Assembly (NCBI GenBank): GCA_016282215.1
Contig: JAEEKC010000188.1
Location: 1 to 5,091, forward strand
Source of the DNA: Lachnospiraceae bacterium
GTDB taxonomy: Bacteria > Bacillota > Clostridia > Lachnospirales > Lachnospiraceae
Length of the DNA: 5,091 nucleotides
Reading direction: 5' to 3'
The translations under genes and the position numbers were made by a program. This document shows positions 1-4,690 of the stretch, one piece after another (position 1 is the stretch's first letter; each line of letters starts with the position of its first letter). The notes under the pieces were generated by a model. It did not search any database, was not told the DNA's origin, and was given only the letters and a program-made list of their open reading frames with translations.

Positions 1-506
1 AACCCGAACGACGAAAACTCCTCATTATCCATGTCATGGAAATAAGATTGCACCATCCTTGCGATACCGTTATGCGCCACAAGAATGTACGTCTTTTTGC
101 TTGATTCCGCCTTTATATCATCCAGCAGATTGTAAATCCTTTGCGCCAGCTGCAGCATGGACTCTCCCGTTCCATATCTGGCAGCGCAGTGCTTTTTTGC
201 TTCATGAAACTCTTTTCCGTTTCGCGGTGTGGATTCGTACTTTCCAAAGTTCTGCTCGATCAGCCTCGGTTCTTCCCTCATGGGGATCCCCGTGATCTCA
301 GAGATATGTTTTGCGGTGTCTGCGGCCCGCTTCAGAGGGGAGTACAAAATCTCATCTGCCCGGATTCCTTCTGCTTTGATCTTTTCACCCGTAATGATCG
401 CCTGTTGGTGGCCAAGCTCCGTGAGTTCTATATCCGTCGCTCCGCATATCTTATTCTCGACGTTCCAAACGGTCTGTCCGTGTCTTACAAAATAGAAATG
501 ACCCAT
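1..506 (-). CDS. Histidine phosphatase family protein (phosphoglycerate mutase-like), 3' end cut off by the window
   Basis: The gene starts at 506 and the first 168 residues are visible; the C-terminus lies beyond the left edge. Family hallmarks are seen directly: the N-terminal RHG motif (Arg8-His9-Gly10, with His9 the expected phospho-accepting residue), Arg60 in SPLKR, Glu84 in LIEQNFG and the second catalytic His145 in LVAHNG. Members are usually about 190-220 residues, so roughly 20-50 are missing. These soluble cytoplasmic enzymes transfer or remove phosphate through a phosphohistidine; the substrate (sugar phosphate, cobalamin or nucleotide precursor, or other) cannot be told from sequence. 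The ATG at 506 is firm: an in-frame TGA lies at 539-537 with no other usable start between, and RHG must sit near the N-terminus. The ribosome site is weak (GGGAGA at 524-519, 12 nt away). No terminator separates it from the acidic-protein gene 89 nt upstream, so co-transcription is likely. Confidence 0.93.
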   Translation of the reverse strand, partial: MGHFYFVRHGQTVWNVENKICGATDIELTELGHQQAIITGEKIKAEGIRADEILYSPLKRAADTAKHISEITGIPMREEPRLIEQNFGKYESTPRNGKEFHEAKKHCAARYGTGESMLQLAQRIYNLLDDIKAESSKKTYILVAHNGIARMVQSYFHDMDNEEFSSFG

Positions 507-595
507 AACCTGTATGATTCTCCCAATTCTTCCAACTCACCCCTAAGCTGCTTCACTGCGCGCGCCGGGCCTGCTGTTTTTACGCCTTCCCCTGA

Positions 596-1087
596 TCATT
601 CGAAAAGTTCTTTCACAAGTTCCTTGCAAAGATCAGAAAGCTCTTGCATTTCTTCCTCTTCGCACATTTCCGAAAGGCTAAATTCCATGGGATCTGCTGC
701 AAAATCGGACAAAACATTTTTCATGATATCTTCTTCAGCTGTAGATGATGTAACTGTGATATTCGGATCCTTCAAATCCAGATCCATGCCCAAAAACTCG
801 GACAGATCTATTTTCCCATTCACTCTGGATTCCAGCAATATGGCTGCAAGGTCTATGATCACATCTATGGCGTAATAGATCTCCGGCTCTAAGCCGCCTT
901 TCAATGTAACTGTGATCGGCTCTTCACCTGTCTTGAAGTCCATCTCCGGATCATCAAATCCGAAATCCTCAAATATCTCCTTTAGTGTGATCTCTCTTTT
1001 TCCCTTGTCCGCAAGGTATTCTCCAAGCGTCATGCTGTCTTCTGATCCGCCGATCATCTCGTCCCAGTTCTTTTCTTTGATATACAT
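596..1087 (-). CDS. Acidic protein of unknown function, 163 residues
   Basis: I do not recognise the family. The protein is strongly acidic, above all in the C-terminal third (for example EMCEEEEMQE near residues 140-149). It has no signal peptide and looks cytoplasmic. Predicted by eye: an N-terminal helical part (1-45), a beta strand ITVTL (58-62), a hydrophobic helix around 68-86 (YYAIDVIIDLAAILLES), a short acidic segment (92-108), a second ITVT strand (110-113) and two C-terminal helices. The hydrophobic helix carries Asp and Glu residues, so it is more likely a packed core helix than a membrane span. The start at 1087 is preferred over an upstream in-frame TTG at 1105 because AAGGGGAAAG sits 7 nt before the ATG and the TTG lies upstream of that site. 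It opens a transcription unit that probably also contains the histidine phosphatase. That partnership gives no firm hint of function. Confidence 0.85.
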   Translation of the reverse strand: MYIKEKNWDEMIGGSEDSMTLGEYLADKGKREITLKEIFEDFGFDDPEMDFKTGEEPITVTLKGGLEPEIYYAIDVIIDLAAILLESRVNGKIDLSEFLGMDLDLKDPNITVTSSTAEEDIMKNVLSDFAADPMEFSLSEMCEEEEMQELSDLCKELVKELFE

Positions 1088-1090
1088 AGT

Positions 1091-1100
1091 CTTTCCCCTT
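1091..1100 (-). promoter_or_regulatory. Ribosome binding site that fixes the start of the acidic protein
   Basis: The minus strand reads AAGGGGAAAG, with the GGGG core at 1098-1095, 7 nt before the ATG at 1087. This excludes the longer reading from TTG at 1105, which would place the site inside the coding region. Confidence 0.7.
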
Positions 1101-1175
1101 TCCAATTGATCATTAGTTTATTGGCTCCGTATTTACATACCGGACTTTACACTTCCTTTAATACAAAAGATGTTT

Positions 1176-1203
1176 TTGATAGTCATCTACTATATCCTGT
1201 CAC
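1176..1203 (-). promoter_or_regulatory. Possible sigma-A promoter with an inverted repeat in its spacer
   Basis: On the minus strand GTGACA (1203-1198, 5 of 6 match to TTGACA) is followed after 16 nt by TATCAA (1181-1176, 4 of 6 match to TATAAT). This lies just downstream of the terminator at 1236-1261 and about 90 nt before the acidic-protein start, where a promoter is expected. An imperfect inverted repeat, GATAGT (1178-1183) against ACTATATC (1189-1196), falls between the two boxes and could be a repressor site. Both calls rest on by-eye matching in AT-rich DNA and may be chance. Confidence 0.27.
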
Positions 1204-1235
1204 TTTTTCCCTTTACCTATTGTAACACAGACCGG

Positions 1236-1261
1236 AAAAAAGCGGGATATGAAAATCCCGC
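1236..1261 (-). terminator. Rho-independent terminator closing the two-small-gene unit
   Basis: A perfect 7-bp stem pairs GCGGGAT (1242-1248) with ATCCCGC (1255-1261) around a 6-nt loop. On the minus strand it is followed at once by six T (1241-1236). It starts 17 nt beyond the stop codon of the 75-residue protein, the classic position. The T-tract is less well placed on the plus strand, so the minus orientation is preferred. Confidence 0.88.
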
Positions 1262-1277
1262 CACCGCTTTTATTTTC

Positions 1278-1505
1278 TTATGAAGCCTTCTTTTGCATTC
1301 GCTTTTCCTTTGCAATCTCAGATACGTCCAGGTAAAGATAGCTTCCAAGCACATCCCAAAAGTCCGGATCTATCATGCAATAGGCCCTTACCGCCTCAAT
1401 GCGGCTCAGTCCGCCTTTCGGATGAACGATCTTTTCGATCACCCGATAGTCCATCAACGCAATGATCTCGTCCCAAAATTCATTACACAGATTTTTTAAG
1501 CTCAT
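1278..1505 (-). CDS. Small protein of unknown function, 75 residues
   Basis: Not recognised. The protein appears mainly alpha-helical and cytoplasmic, with no signal peptide or membrane span. It has an aromatic-rich N-terminal helix (NEFWDEIIALMDY, 9-20), a central HPKGGLSR turn (28-35), a second segment with DPDFWDVLGSYLYL (46-59) and a basic tail ending EKRMQKKAS. The ATG at 1505 has a clear AGGGG ribosome site about 7 nt upstream, lying within the 15-nt gap after the 87-residue gene. The two are therefore almost certainly co-transcribed and probably translationally coupled; a terminator follows directly. Two adjacent small genes recall toxin-antitoxin layouts, but neither protein shows a toxin or antitoxin fold I can identify, so I do not make that call. 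Confidence 0.8.
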   Translation of the reverse strand: MSLKNLCNEFWDEIIALMDYRVIEKIVHPKGGLSRIEAVRAYCMIDPDFWDVLGSYLYLDVSEIAKEKRMQKKAS

Positions 1506-1520
1506 TTTTTCACCCCTTCT

Positions 1521-1784
1521 TTACATGCTGATCCACTCGTAAAACGATTCTTTTTTGATCATCTTTTTACTTGAAACTGCCGCTGCCGCACAGGTAACGT
1601 TACCCATCATCCAGTAATTTTTCCCGGCCTTGTCAACATAGATCGGCAGAAATGATTCGATGATCTCCTTCCTGCTGCGGCTTTCATTCGCCTCACGACG
1701 ATAACCCATATCTTCAAGAAACTTGATGATCCCCCGACGGTCTTCTTTGTTTCTTTCATCAATCAGACAACGTTTTGTATCCAT
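1521..1784 (-). CDS. Small protein of unknown function with GNVTCAAAA motif, 87 residues
   Basis: Not assigned to a named family. The N-terminal half is highly charged and helical (MDTKRCLIDERNKEDRRGII, then FLEDMGYRR at 22-30). It is followed by a Ser/Arg-rich link and a more structured segment IIESFLPIYV (41-50). The most distinctive part is NYWMMGNVTCAAAAVSS (56-72), a Gly-Asn-Val-Thr-Cys lead into an alanine run, which looks like a conserved core; the end is FYEWISM. There is one Cys in this core (Cys65) and one near the N-terminus (Cys6). No signal peptide or membrane span is seen. The ATG at 1784 is preferred over GTG at 1805 because AAAGGGGG lies 6 nt before it. It is the first gene of a two-gene unit with the 75-residue gene 15 nt downstream. 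A strong terminator lies upstream, so it needs its own promoter. Confidence 0.8.
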   Translation of the reverse strand: MDTKRCLIDERNKEDRRGIIKFLEDMGYRREANESRSRKEIIESFLPIYVDKAGKNYWMMGNVTCAAAAVSSKKMIKKESFYEWISM

Positions 1785-1790
1785 ATGCGT

Positions 1791-1798
1791 CCCCCTTT
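1791..1798 (-). promoter_or_regulatory. Ribosome binding site that fixes the start of the 87-residue protein
   Basis: AAAGGGGG on the minus strand (1798-1791) lies 6 nt before the ATG at 1784. The alternative GTG start at 1805 lies upstream of this site and has none of its own. Confidence 0.7.
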
Positions 1799-1876
1799 CT
1801 GTCACACACGCCTGCCTTCATTCCAGGTTTCCACTAACCCTAAGATAAAATATTTCATGTCCAAAAAATCACACGT

Positions 1877-1917
1877 AAAAAACAGGCCTCCTGCCCGCAC
1901 GGCGGGAAGCCTGTTTT
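1877..1917 (-). terminator. Strong hairpin terminator, possibly bidirectional
   Basis: Perfect 9-bp outer arms AAAACAGGC (1879-1887) and GCCTGTTTT (1909-1917) enclose a GC-rich inner stem CCCGC/GCGGG around an ACG loop. On the minus strand the stem is followed by TTTTTT (1882-1877, partly inside the stem); on the plus strand by TTTT and then CAT. It probably ends transcripts arriving from the PH-domain gene 185 nt upstream and insulates the small-gene unit that starts at 1784. No plus-strand gene ends here, so plus-strand activity would only block antisense transcription. Confidence 0.8.
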
Positions 1918-2073
1918 CATAAAACTACTCTGTTTTCGCAATGCCCTATGCGAGCTTTCTCTCTTTTCTACGAGAAGGTTATATCTGCGATATCTATAAG
2001 TCTTATCATCTTAATATCATATTCGCAACATCAATTTCTTACTTCCGGTATTTTCTAAAAATACAAACGGTGC

Positions 2074-2086
2074 GGTGCCTGGCACC
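2074..2086. repeat. GGTGCC/GGCACC palindrome
   Basis: Perfect 6-bp inverted arms GGTGCC (2074-2079) and GGCACC (2081-2086) flank a single T. It sits 10 nt from the REP-core palindrome at 2097-2129, so the two may form one compound repeat element. From general knowledge, similar short GGTGCC-GGCACC motifs recur in Firmicute intergenic DNA; only one copy is seen in this window. Confidence 0.55.
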
Positions 2087-2096
2087 AGCGCTTAAA

Positions 2097-2129
2097 GGGT
2101 GTCAAAAAGAACCGTCCCTTTTGACACCC
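2097..2129. repeat. REP-like palindrome, short copy, overlapping the end of the PH-domain gene
   Basis: Perfect 11-bp arms GGGTGTCAAAA (2097-2107) and TTTTGACACCC (2119-2129) enclose an 11-nt centre. The 19-nt core TGTCAAAAAGAACCGTCCC (2100-2118) is identical to sequence present twice, in opposite orientations, in the large element at 3642-3768. The arm ends GGGTGTCA/TGACACCC also match that element's flanking units, so this looks like a minimal version. It covers the last eight sense codons and the stop of the PH-domain gene. On the minus strand it is followed by only three T, so it is a poor terminator. No transposase is visible nearby. Confidence 0.88.
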
Positions 2130-2602
2130 AGTTGCTGATACACCTGATAAAGTGCAACTTCTTCATCCGGCTTTCGTTCACTCGTAATGTCGATCTCCCA
2201 GCCCATTTCCTTCTTGACTGTTGCATTGTCATCCAGGATAAATGTCTTATCGGGCACCAGGCTGATCTTCATTCTCATCCTGTGATAAGTCCGTGCGAAA
2301 AGACCGCTTCTCAGCCTTCTTTCATAGTGTTCAATTGAAACATCATAGATGTCAGCAATCCGTATTGTTTTTCTTACGAACATCCCCTTGATCAGTACTG
2401 TCTTTTCGTCAATTGTGATTGAAAGTCCAATGGCACGATTCAGAAAAAACAATGACCAATCTACGATGTTGCAGCATACAACGATCGCAAAAAGAACATC
2501 CAGGCTGCGGACCAATAAGGCACTTATGATGAACACTGCTACCGTGATGGCACCTGAAACATAAAAGTATATAAGGCCTTCATGGTTTATCTTATATTTC
2601 AT
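2102..2602 (-). CDS. Membrane protein with bacterial PH-like domain, 166 residues, C-terminus formed by a repeat
   Basis: Two adjacent membrane helices are visible near the N-terminus (about 10-31 and 34-54). A cytoplasmic domain follows, whose strands ITIDEKTVLIKG and RKTIRIADIYDVSI (62-90) resemble the bacterial PH-domain/DUF304 pattern; a basic patch (RRLRSGLFARTYHRMR, 95-110) lies after them. Function is unknown; bacterial PH-like proteins are often membrane-associated scaffolds. The ATG at 2602 is chosen over TTG at 2620, which has no ribosome site; GAGAAG lies about 4 nt before the ATG, itself modest. It follows the GNAT gene by 36 nt and ends the three-gene cassette. The final residues GVKRDGSF and the stop are encoded inside a REP-like palindrome, so the natural C-terminus was probably replaced or trimmed. 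The PH-like call is by pattern and moderately sure; the reading frame is surer. Confidence 0.82.
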   Translation of the reverse strand: MKYKINHEGLIYFYVSGAITVAVFIISALLVRSLDVLFAIVVCCNIVDWSLFFLNRAIGLSITIDEKTVLIKGMFVRKTIRIADIYDVSIEHYERRLRSGLFARTYHRMRMKISLVPDKTFILDDNATVKKEMGWEIDITSERKPDEEVALYQVYQQLGVKRDGSF

Positions 2603-2638
2603 ACGCTTCTCTGCTTTCAAAATGTCTTAAGCGGACGG

Positions 2639-3157
2639 TCAGTCAAACACAATTCTGTAGGATTTCGCTTCATATGTCCTGCTGCCGTCCAGCTTGGTAT
2701 ATTGGCAATCCTTGTAATAACTCATTCCGAGTTTCTCCATGACGCGTTTGCTCTTACTGTTGTCTATGCAGAACTCACCCTCTATGATATGAACATCTCT
2801 GACGGAGCGGACATAGTCAATGATCGCTCTCATTGCTTCCGGTACATAGCCTCTGCCCCACATATCCTTCCTGAGATTATAGCCGATCTTCCAGACACTC
2901 GCTTCCTTCTTGTAATAGATGCCTCCCATTCCGATCAGCTCTCCTGTTTCCTTCAGCACAAAGCCAAGGTCACATTCATCCGGATCATCGTTATTTCTTG
3001 ATTCAAGCCATGTCTTTACATCCTCTGCATTTTTATACAGCGGATAGATCATGTATTCGTTCACATCCGGATCTCCACACCATGTAAAACACGCCTGATA
3101 ATCATCGGGTGTAACATTTCTCAGTATCAGCCTGTCTGTTTCTATAGTTGCTTTCAT
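2639..3157 (-). CDS. GNAT family N-acetyltransferase, RimJ/RimL-like, 172 residues
   Basis: The protein matches the RimJ/RimL-like (Acetyltransf_3) branch of the GNAT superfamily, which moves an acetyl group from acetyl-CoA to an amine such as a protein N-terminus, polyamine or drug. Seen in sequence: the usual opening ETDRLILRNVTPDDY (6-20), the central strand GELIGMGGIYY (72-82), the acetyl-CoA pyrophosphate loop RKDMWGRGY (96-104) followed by helix VPEAMRAIIDYV, and the late motif NSKSKRVMEKLGM (133-145). Length is typical and it appears complete; the substrate cannot be inferred. The ATG at 3157 shares one base with the stop of the upstream membrane-protein gene (TAATG) and has GGGAG 8 nt before it, so translational coupling is likely. 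An open frame continues upstream to 3358 but merely overlaps the membrane-protein gene, and the GNAT fold begins at 3157. Confidence 0.94.
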   Translation of the reverse strand: MKATIETDRLILRNVTPDDYQACFTWCGDPDVNEYMIYPLYKNAEDVKTWLESRNNDDPDECDLGFVLKETGELIGMGGIYYKKEASVWKIGYNLRKDMWGRGYVPEAMRAIIDYVRSVRDVHIIEGEFCIDNSKSKRVMEKLGMSYYKDCQYTKLDGSRTYEAKSYRIVFD

Positions 3158-3615
3158 TAGCTCAGCTCCCTGTCCAAAACTCCGTATCTTCCCACCGCGA
3201 TCAGCACAAACACAAGCGAAATAATGGTAAACGGTGATGAAAGCATGCTGATCATAGATGCCAAGACGCCTTTTGCTGCTATGAATACCGCACCTTTCCT
3301 TGAATCGAAGAACGCTGTGATCCGTGAAATGATCGGAGTCGCGACATTCACTATGCAATAGGCGGCCGCCAGTATCCCGCCGATCATCCGCCTGGATTCT
3401 CCTTCATATGTCTGCATGACAAGCAGGGTGATGATATGGAGCAAAAGGGTAATGACCATGGTTATCATTGAATCGGGGAACACCGTCTCACCAGTCTTTA
3501 AATTACTCATCGTAGGCAGGGCGCCCTGCAGCAGGTAGCATCCAAGGGCAATCACAACCGCCAGTCCCTGCAGAACGATTCCAATGATCATCGGTGTCTT
3601 AATTCGCTTGTCCAT
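3157..3615 (-). CDS. Four-helix integral membrane protein of unknown function, 152 residues
   Basis: I do not recognise a named family. Hydrophobic segments lie at about 8-31, 49-69, 77-97 and 127-145, with a weaker one near 108-120. A short basic N-terminus (MDKRIK) and the R/K-bearing loops EGESRRM and FDSRKG suggest a small multi-pass inner-membrane protein with a cytoplasmic N-terminus. No catalytic motif is visible. The ATG at 3615 has AGGAG 7 nt upstream, a strong site. It is the first gene of the cassette with GNAT and PH-domain genes, joined to GNAT by a 1-nt overlap. Only 26 nt separate it from the large REP-like element, leaving little room for a normal promoter; it may depend on read-through from the CorA gene or on sequence inside the repeat. 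Confidence 0.88.
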   Translation of the reverse strand: MDKRIKTPMIIGIVLQGLAVVIALGCYLLQGALPTMSNLKTGETVFPDSMITMVITLLLHIITLLVMQTYEGESRRMIGGILAAAYCIVNVATPIISRITAFFDSRKGAVFIAAKGVLASMISMLSSPFTIISLVFVLIAVGRYGVLDRELS

Positions 3616-3641
3616 CTTTTTTCTCCTTTTTCTGTATCAAC

Positions 3642-3768
3642 GGGGGGTCACTGGGGTGTCATTGGGTGTCATTGGGGACGGTTCTTTTTGACAACCTTGT
3701 AATTCAGGTTGTCAAAAAGAACCGTCCCCACCTGACACCCCCCACCTGACACCCTTCACTTGGCATCC
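3642..3768. repeat. Large REP-like palindromic element
   Basis: The centre is a perfect inverted repeat with 25-bp arms (3673-3697 and 3706-3730) and an 8-nt loop. Each arm contains the 19-nt core TGTCAAAAAGAACCGTCCC or its complement (3710-3728 and 3675-3693). Outside are direct units facing inward: GGGTGTCA at 3654-3661 and 3664-3671 on the left and TGACACCC at 3733-3740 and 3747-3754 on the right. A decayed third unit lies on each side (GGGGGGTCA at 3642-3650, TTGGCATCC at 3760-3768). The layout matches repetitive extragenic palindromes, which in many bacteria are mobilised by RAYT (TnpA-REP) transposases encoded elsewhere; the link to a RAYT is inference. It fills nearly the whole gap between the CorA gene and the membrane-protein gene. 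It has no U-tract, so it is not a standard terminator, though its RNA would fold into a long hairpin. Confidence 0.92.
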
Positions 3769-3772
3769 AATA

Positions 3773-4690
3773 TCACAACCACTTCTTCTTTCGGAAGAAT
3801 ACAAGGCTGCCCAATACGATCACAATGCTTATGGCGATCACGACGGGATATCCCCATTTCCATTCAAGCTCCGGCATGTTCCTGAAATTCATGCCGTACC
3901 AGCCCGCAATCAATGTCAGCGGCAGGAAGATCGAGGTAACTACAGTCAGCACCGTCATGATCCTGTTTTGTTTGATATCAAGATGTGCTTTGTAAAGGTC
4001 CCGCAGCTGCATCGTGTAATCACGCAGGGATGTTGAGGTGTCATGCAGCCTCGCCATGCGGTTTAAAAACAGCCTGAAGTATCGGATATTCTCCTGCTTG
4101 AAGAAGTTGTTTTCATTTTCTTCAAATTCCTGTCCAAGATCCATGAGCTGCTCATAATGGATCCGCAGATCCCTGATATCACTCCTGATGTCATTCAGGC
4201 GCTTCGAAGGCAGGTTTTCATCCCCATCCAGTATCGCCCGCTCCATAGCATCCAGTTCTCTTTCATACTTTTCCATGAGCCGGATATCATCCTTTACGAT
4301 AACGTCAAGGAAATCATAAATGAACCGTTCCAGGCTCGGCAGTTTCCATTTCTTGATACTTTGCACGTTTTTTACGATTTCACCGGCCTTGCCTTCATCA
4401 TCAATGAATACGATCCCTTTTTCGTCCAGGACAAAAGCGAACTTGCTGTCGTCATTCGAAAAATCATTCCTGTCCGGAATGGAAAACGATCCTGTCAGGG
4501 AATCGTAGTTCACCTCTGCCTTGGTTGTGAAGATCTCGGAAAGATCAGGATCCATCTCAATGCCCAGATCGAAACTGTCACGATACTGTTTCCATTCTTC
4601 AAATGACAGCACTGCAACATACTGTTTTTTCGACGCTGTCAGTTCTTCCCTGCTGACTTCTTTTAATGTCTCTTCGATCAAATAAAACAT
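3773..4690 (-). CDS. CorA family magnesium/divalent cation channel, 305 residues
   Basis: The protein belongs to the CorA (PF01544) metal ion transporter family, homopentameric channels that bring Mg2+ (sometimes Co2+ or Ni2+) across the inner membrane. Seen in sequence: a soluble alpha/beta N-terminal domain (1-115), a long charged helical region (about 120-240, including KYERELDAMERAI and DIRSDIRDLRIHYEQL) that forms the funnel stalk, first membrane helix IMTVLTVVTSIFLPLTLIAGWY (about 244-265), the signature GMN (266-268) with FRNMPEL loop, second helix (about 281-299) and basic end FRKKKWL. It is slightly shorter than the usual ~315 residues but complete. The ATG at 4690 has GGAGGTGA 9 nt upstream and overlaps the preceding gene by 13 nt. 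No leader or riboswitch can sit directly before it because that DNA is coding. I withhold the symbol corA since orthology to the main Mg2+ importer cannot be judged here. Confidence 0.94.
   Translation of the reverse strand: MFYLIEETLKEVSREELTASKKQYVAVLSFEEWKQYRDSFDLGIEMDPDLSEIFTTKAEVNYDSLTGSFSIPDRNDFSNDDSKFAFVLDEKGIVFIDDEGKAGEIVKNVQSIKKWKLPSLERFIYDFLDVIVKDDIRLMEKYERELDAMERAILDGDENLPSKRLNDIRSDIRDLRIHYEQLMDLGQEFEENENNFFKQENIRYFRLFLNRMARLHDTSTSLRDYTMQLRDLYKAHLDIKQNRIMTVLTVVTSIFLPLTLIAGWYGMNFRNMPELEWKWGYPVVIAISIVIVLGSLVFFRKKKWL

Larger units (their letters stand above)
1785..2101. other. Intergenic region without a gene
   Basis: This 317-nt stretch holds, from low to high coordinate, the leader of the 87-residue gene (1785-1876), a strong hairpin terminator (1877-1917), an AT-rich spacer (1918-2073) and the start of a REP-like repeat (2074 onward). 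In the leader I looked for -35 and -10 boxes on the minus strand; TTGGAC and TATCTT-like sequences exist but are only 11 nt apart, so no promoter is called. The AT-rich spacer shows no convincing open reading frame, RNA gene or tandem repeat. A 65-codon plus-strand frame crosses it but runs into the repeat and has no ribosome site. Confidence 0.6.

Noticed and set aside
543..599. An 18-codon basic open frame (MIRGRRKNSRPGARSEAA) whose ATG overlaps the stop of the acidic-protein gene as ATGA.
   Set aside because: No ribosome binding site lies close upstream and such a short frame is likely by chance; the stop-start overlap alone is not enough.
141..875. A long plus-strand open frame of 244 codons.
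   Set aside because: It lies antisense to the histidine phosphatase and the acidic-protein gene; the minus strand carries recognisable RHG and AHNG motifs, while the plus frame has no family resemblance.
1278..1784. A toxin-antitoxin module.
   Set aside because: Size and arrangement fit, but no toxin active-site motif or DNA-binding antitoxin fold could be identified in either protein.
1941..2138. A 65-codon plus-strand frame in the intergenic region.
   Set aside because: It has no ribosome site, runs through AT-rich spacer and both palindromes, and ends in repeat sequence.
2582..3001. A 139-codon plus-strand frame.
   Set aside because: It is antisense to a well-supported GNAT gene and shows no domain of its own.
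3673..3730. The long palindrome as a rho-independent terminator of the CorA gene.
   Set aside because: Neither arm is followed by a U-tract, and the same core recurs at 2097-2129, so a REP-like repeat explains it better.
3642..3768. A CRISPR array or T-box/riboswitch leader.
   Set aside because: The repeats are inverted and only 8 nt long with 2-6 nt between them, with no spacers of 25-40 nt; no T-box or known riboswitch motif is seen.
4157..4606. A 149-codon plus-strand frame opposite the CorA gene.
   Set aside because: The minus-strand frame has CorA hallmarks including GMN; the opposite frame is a shadow.
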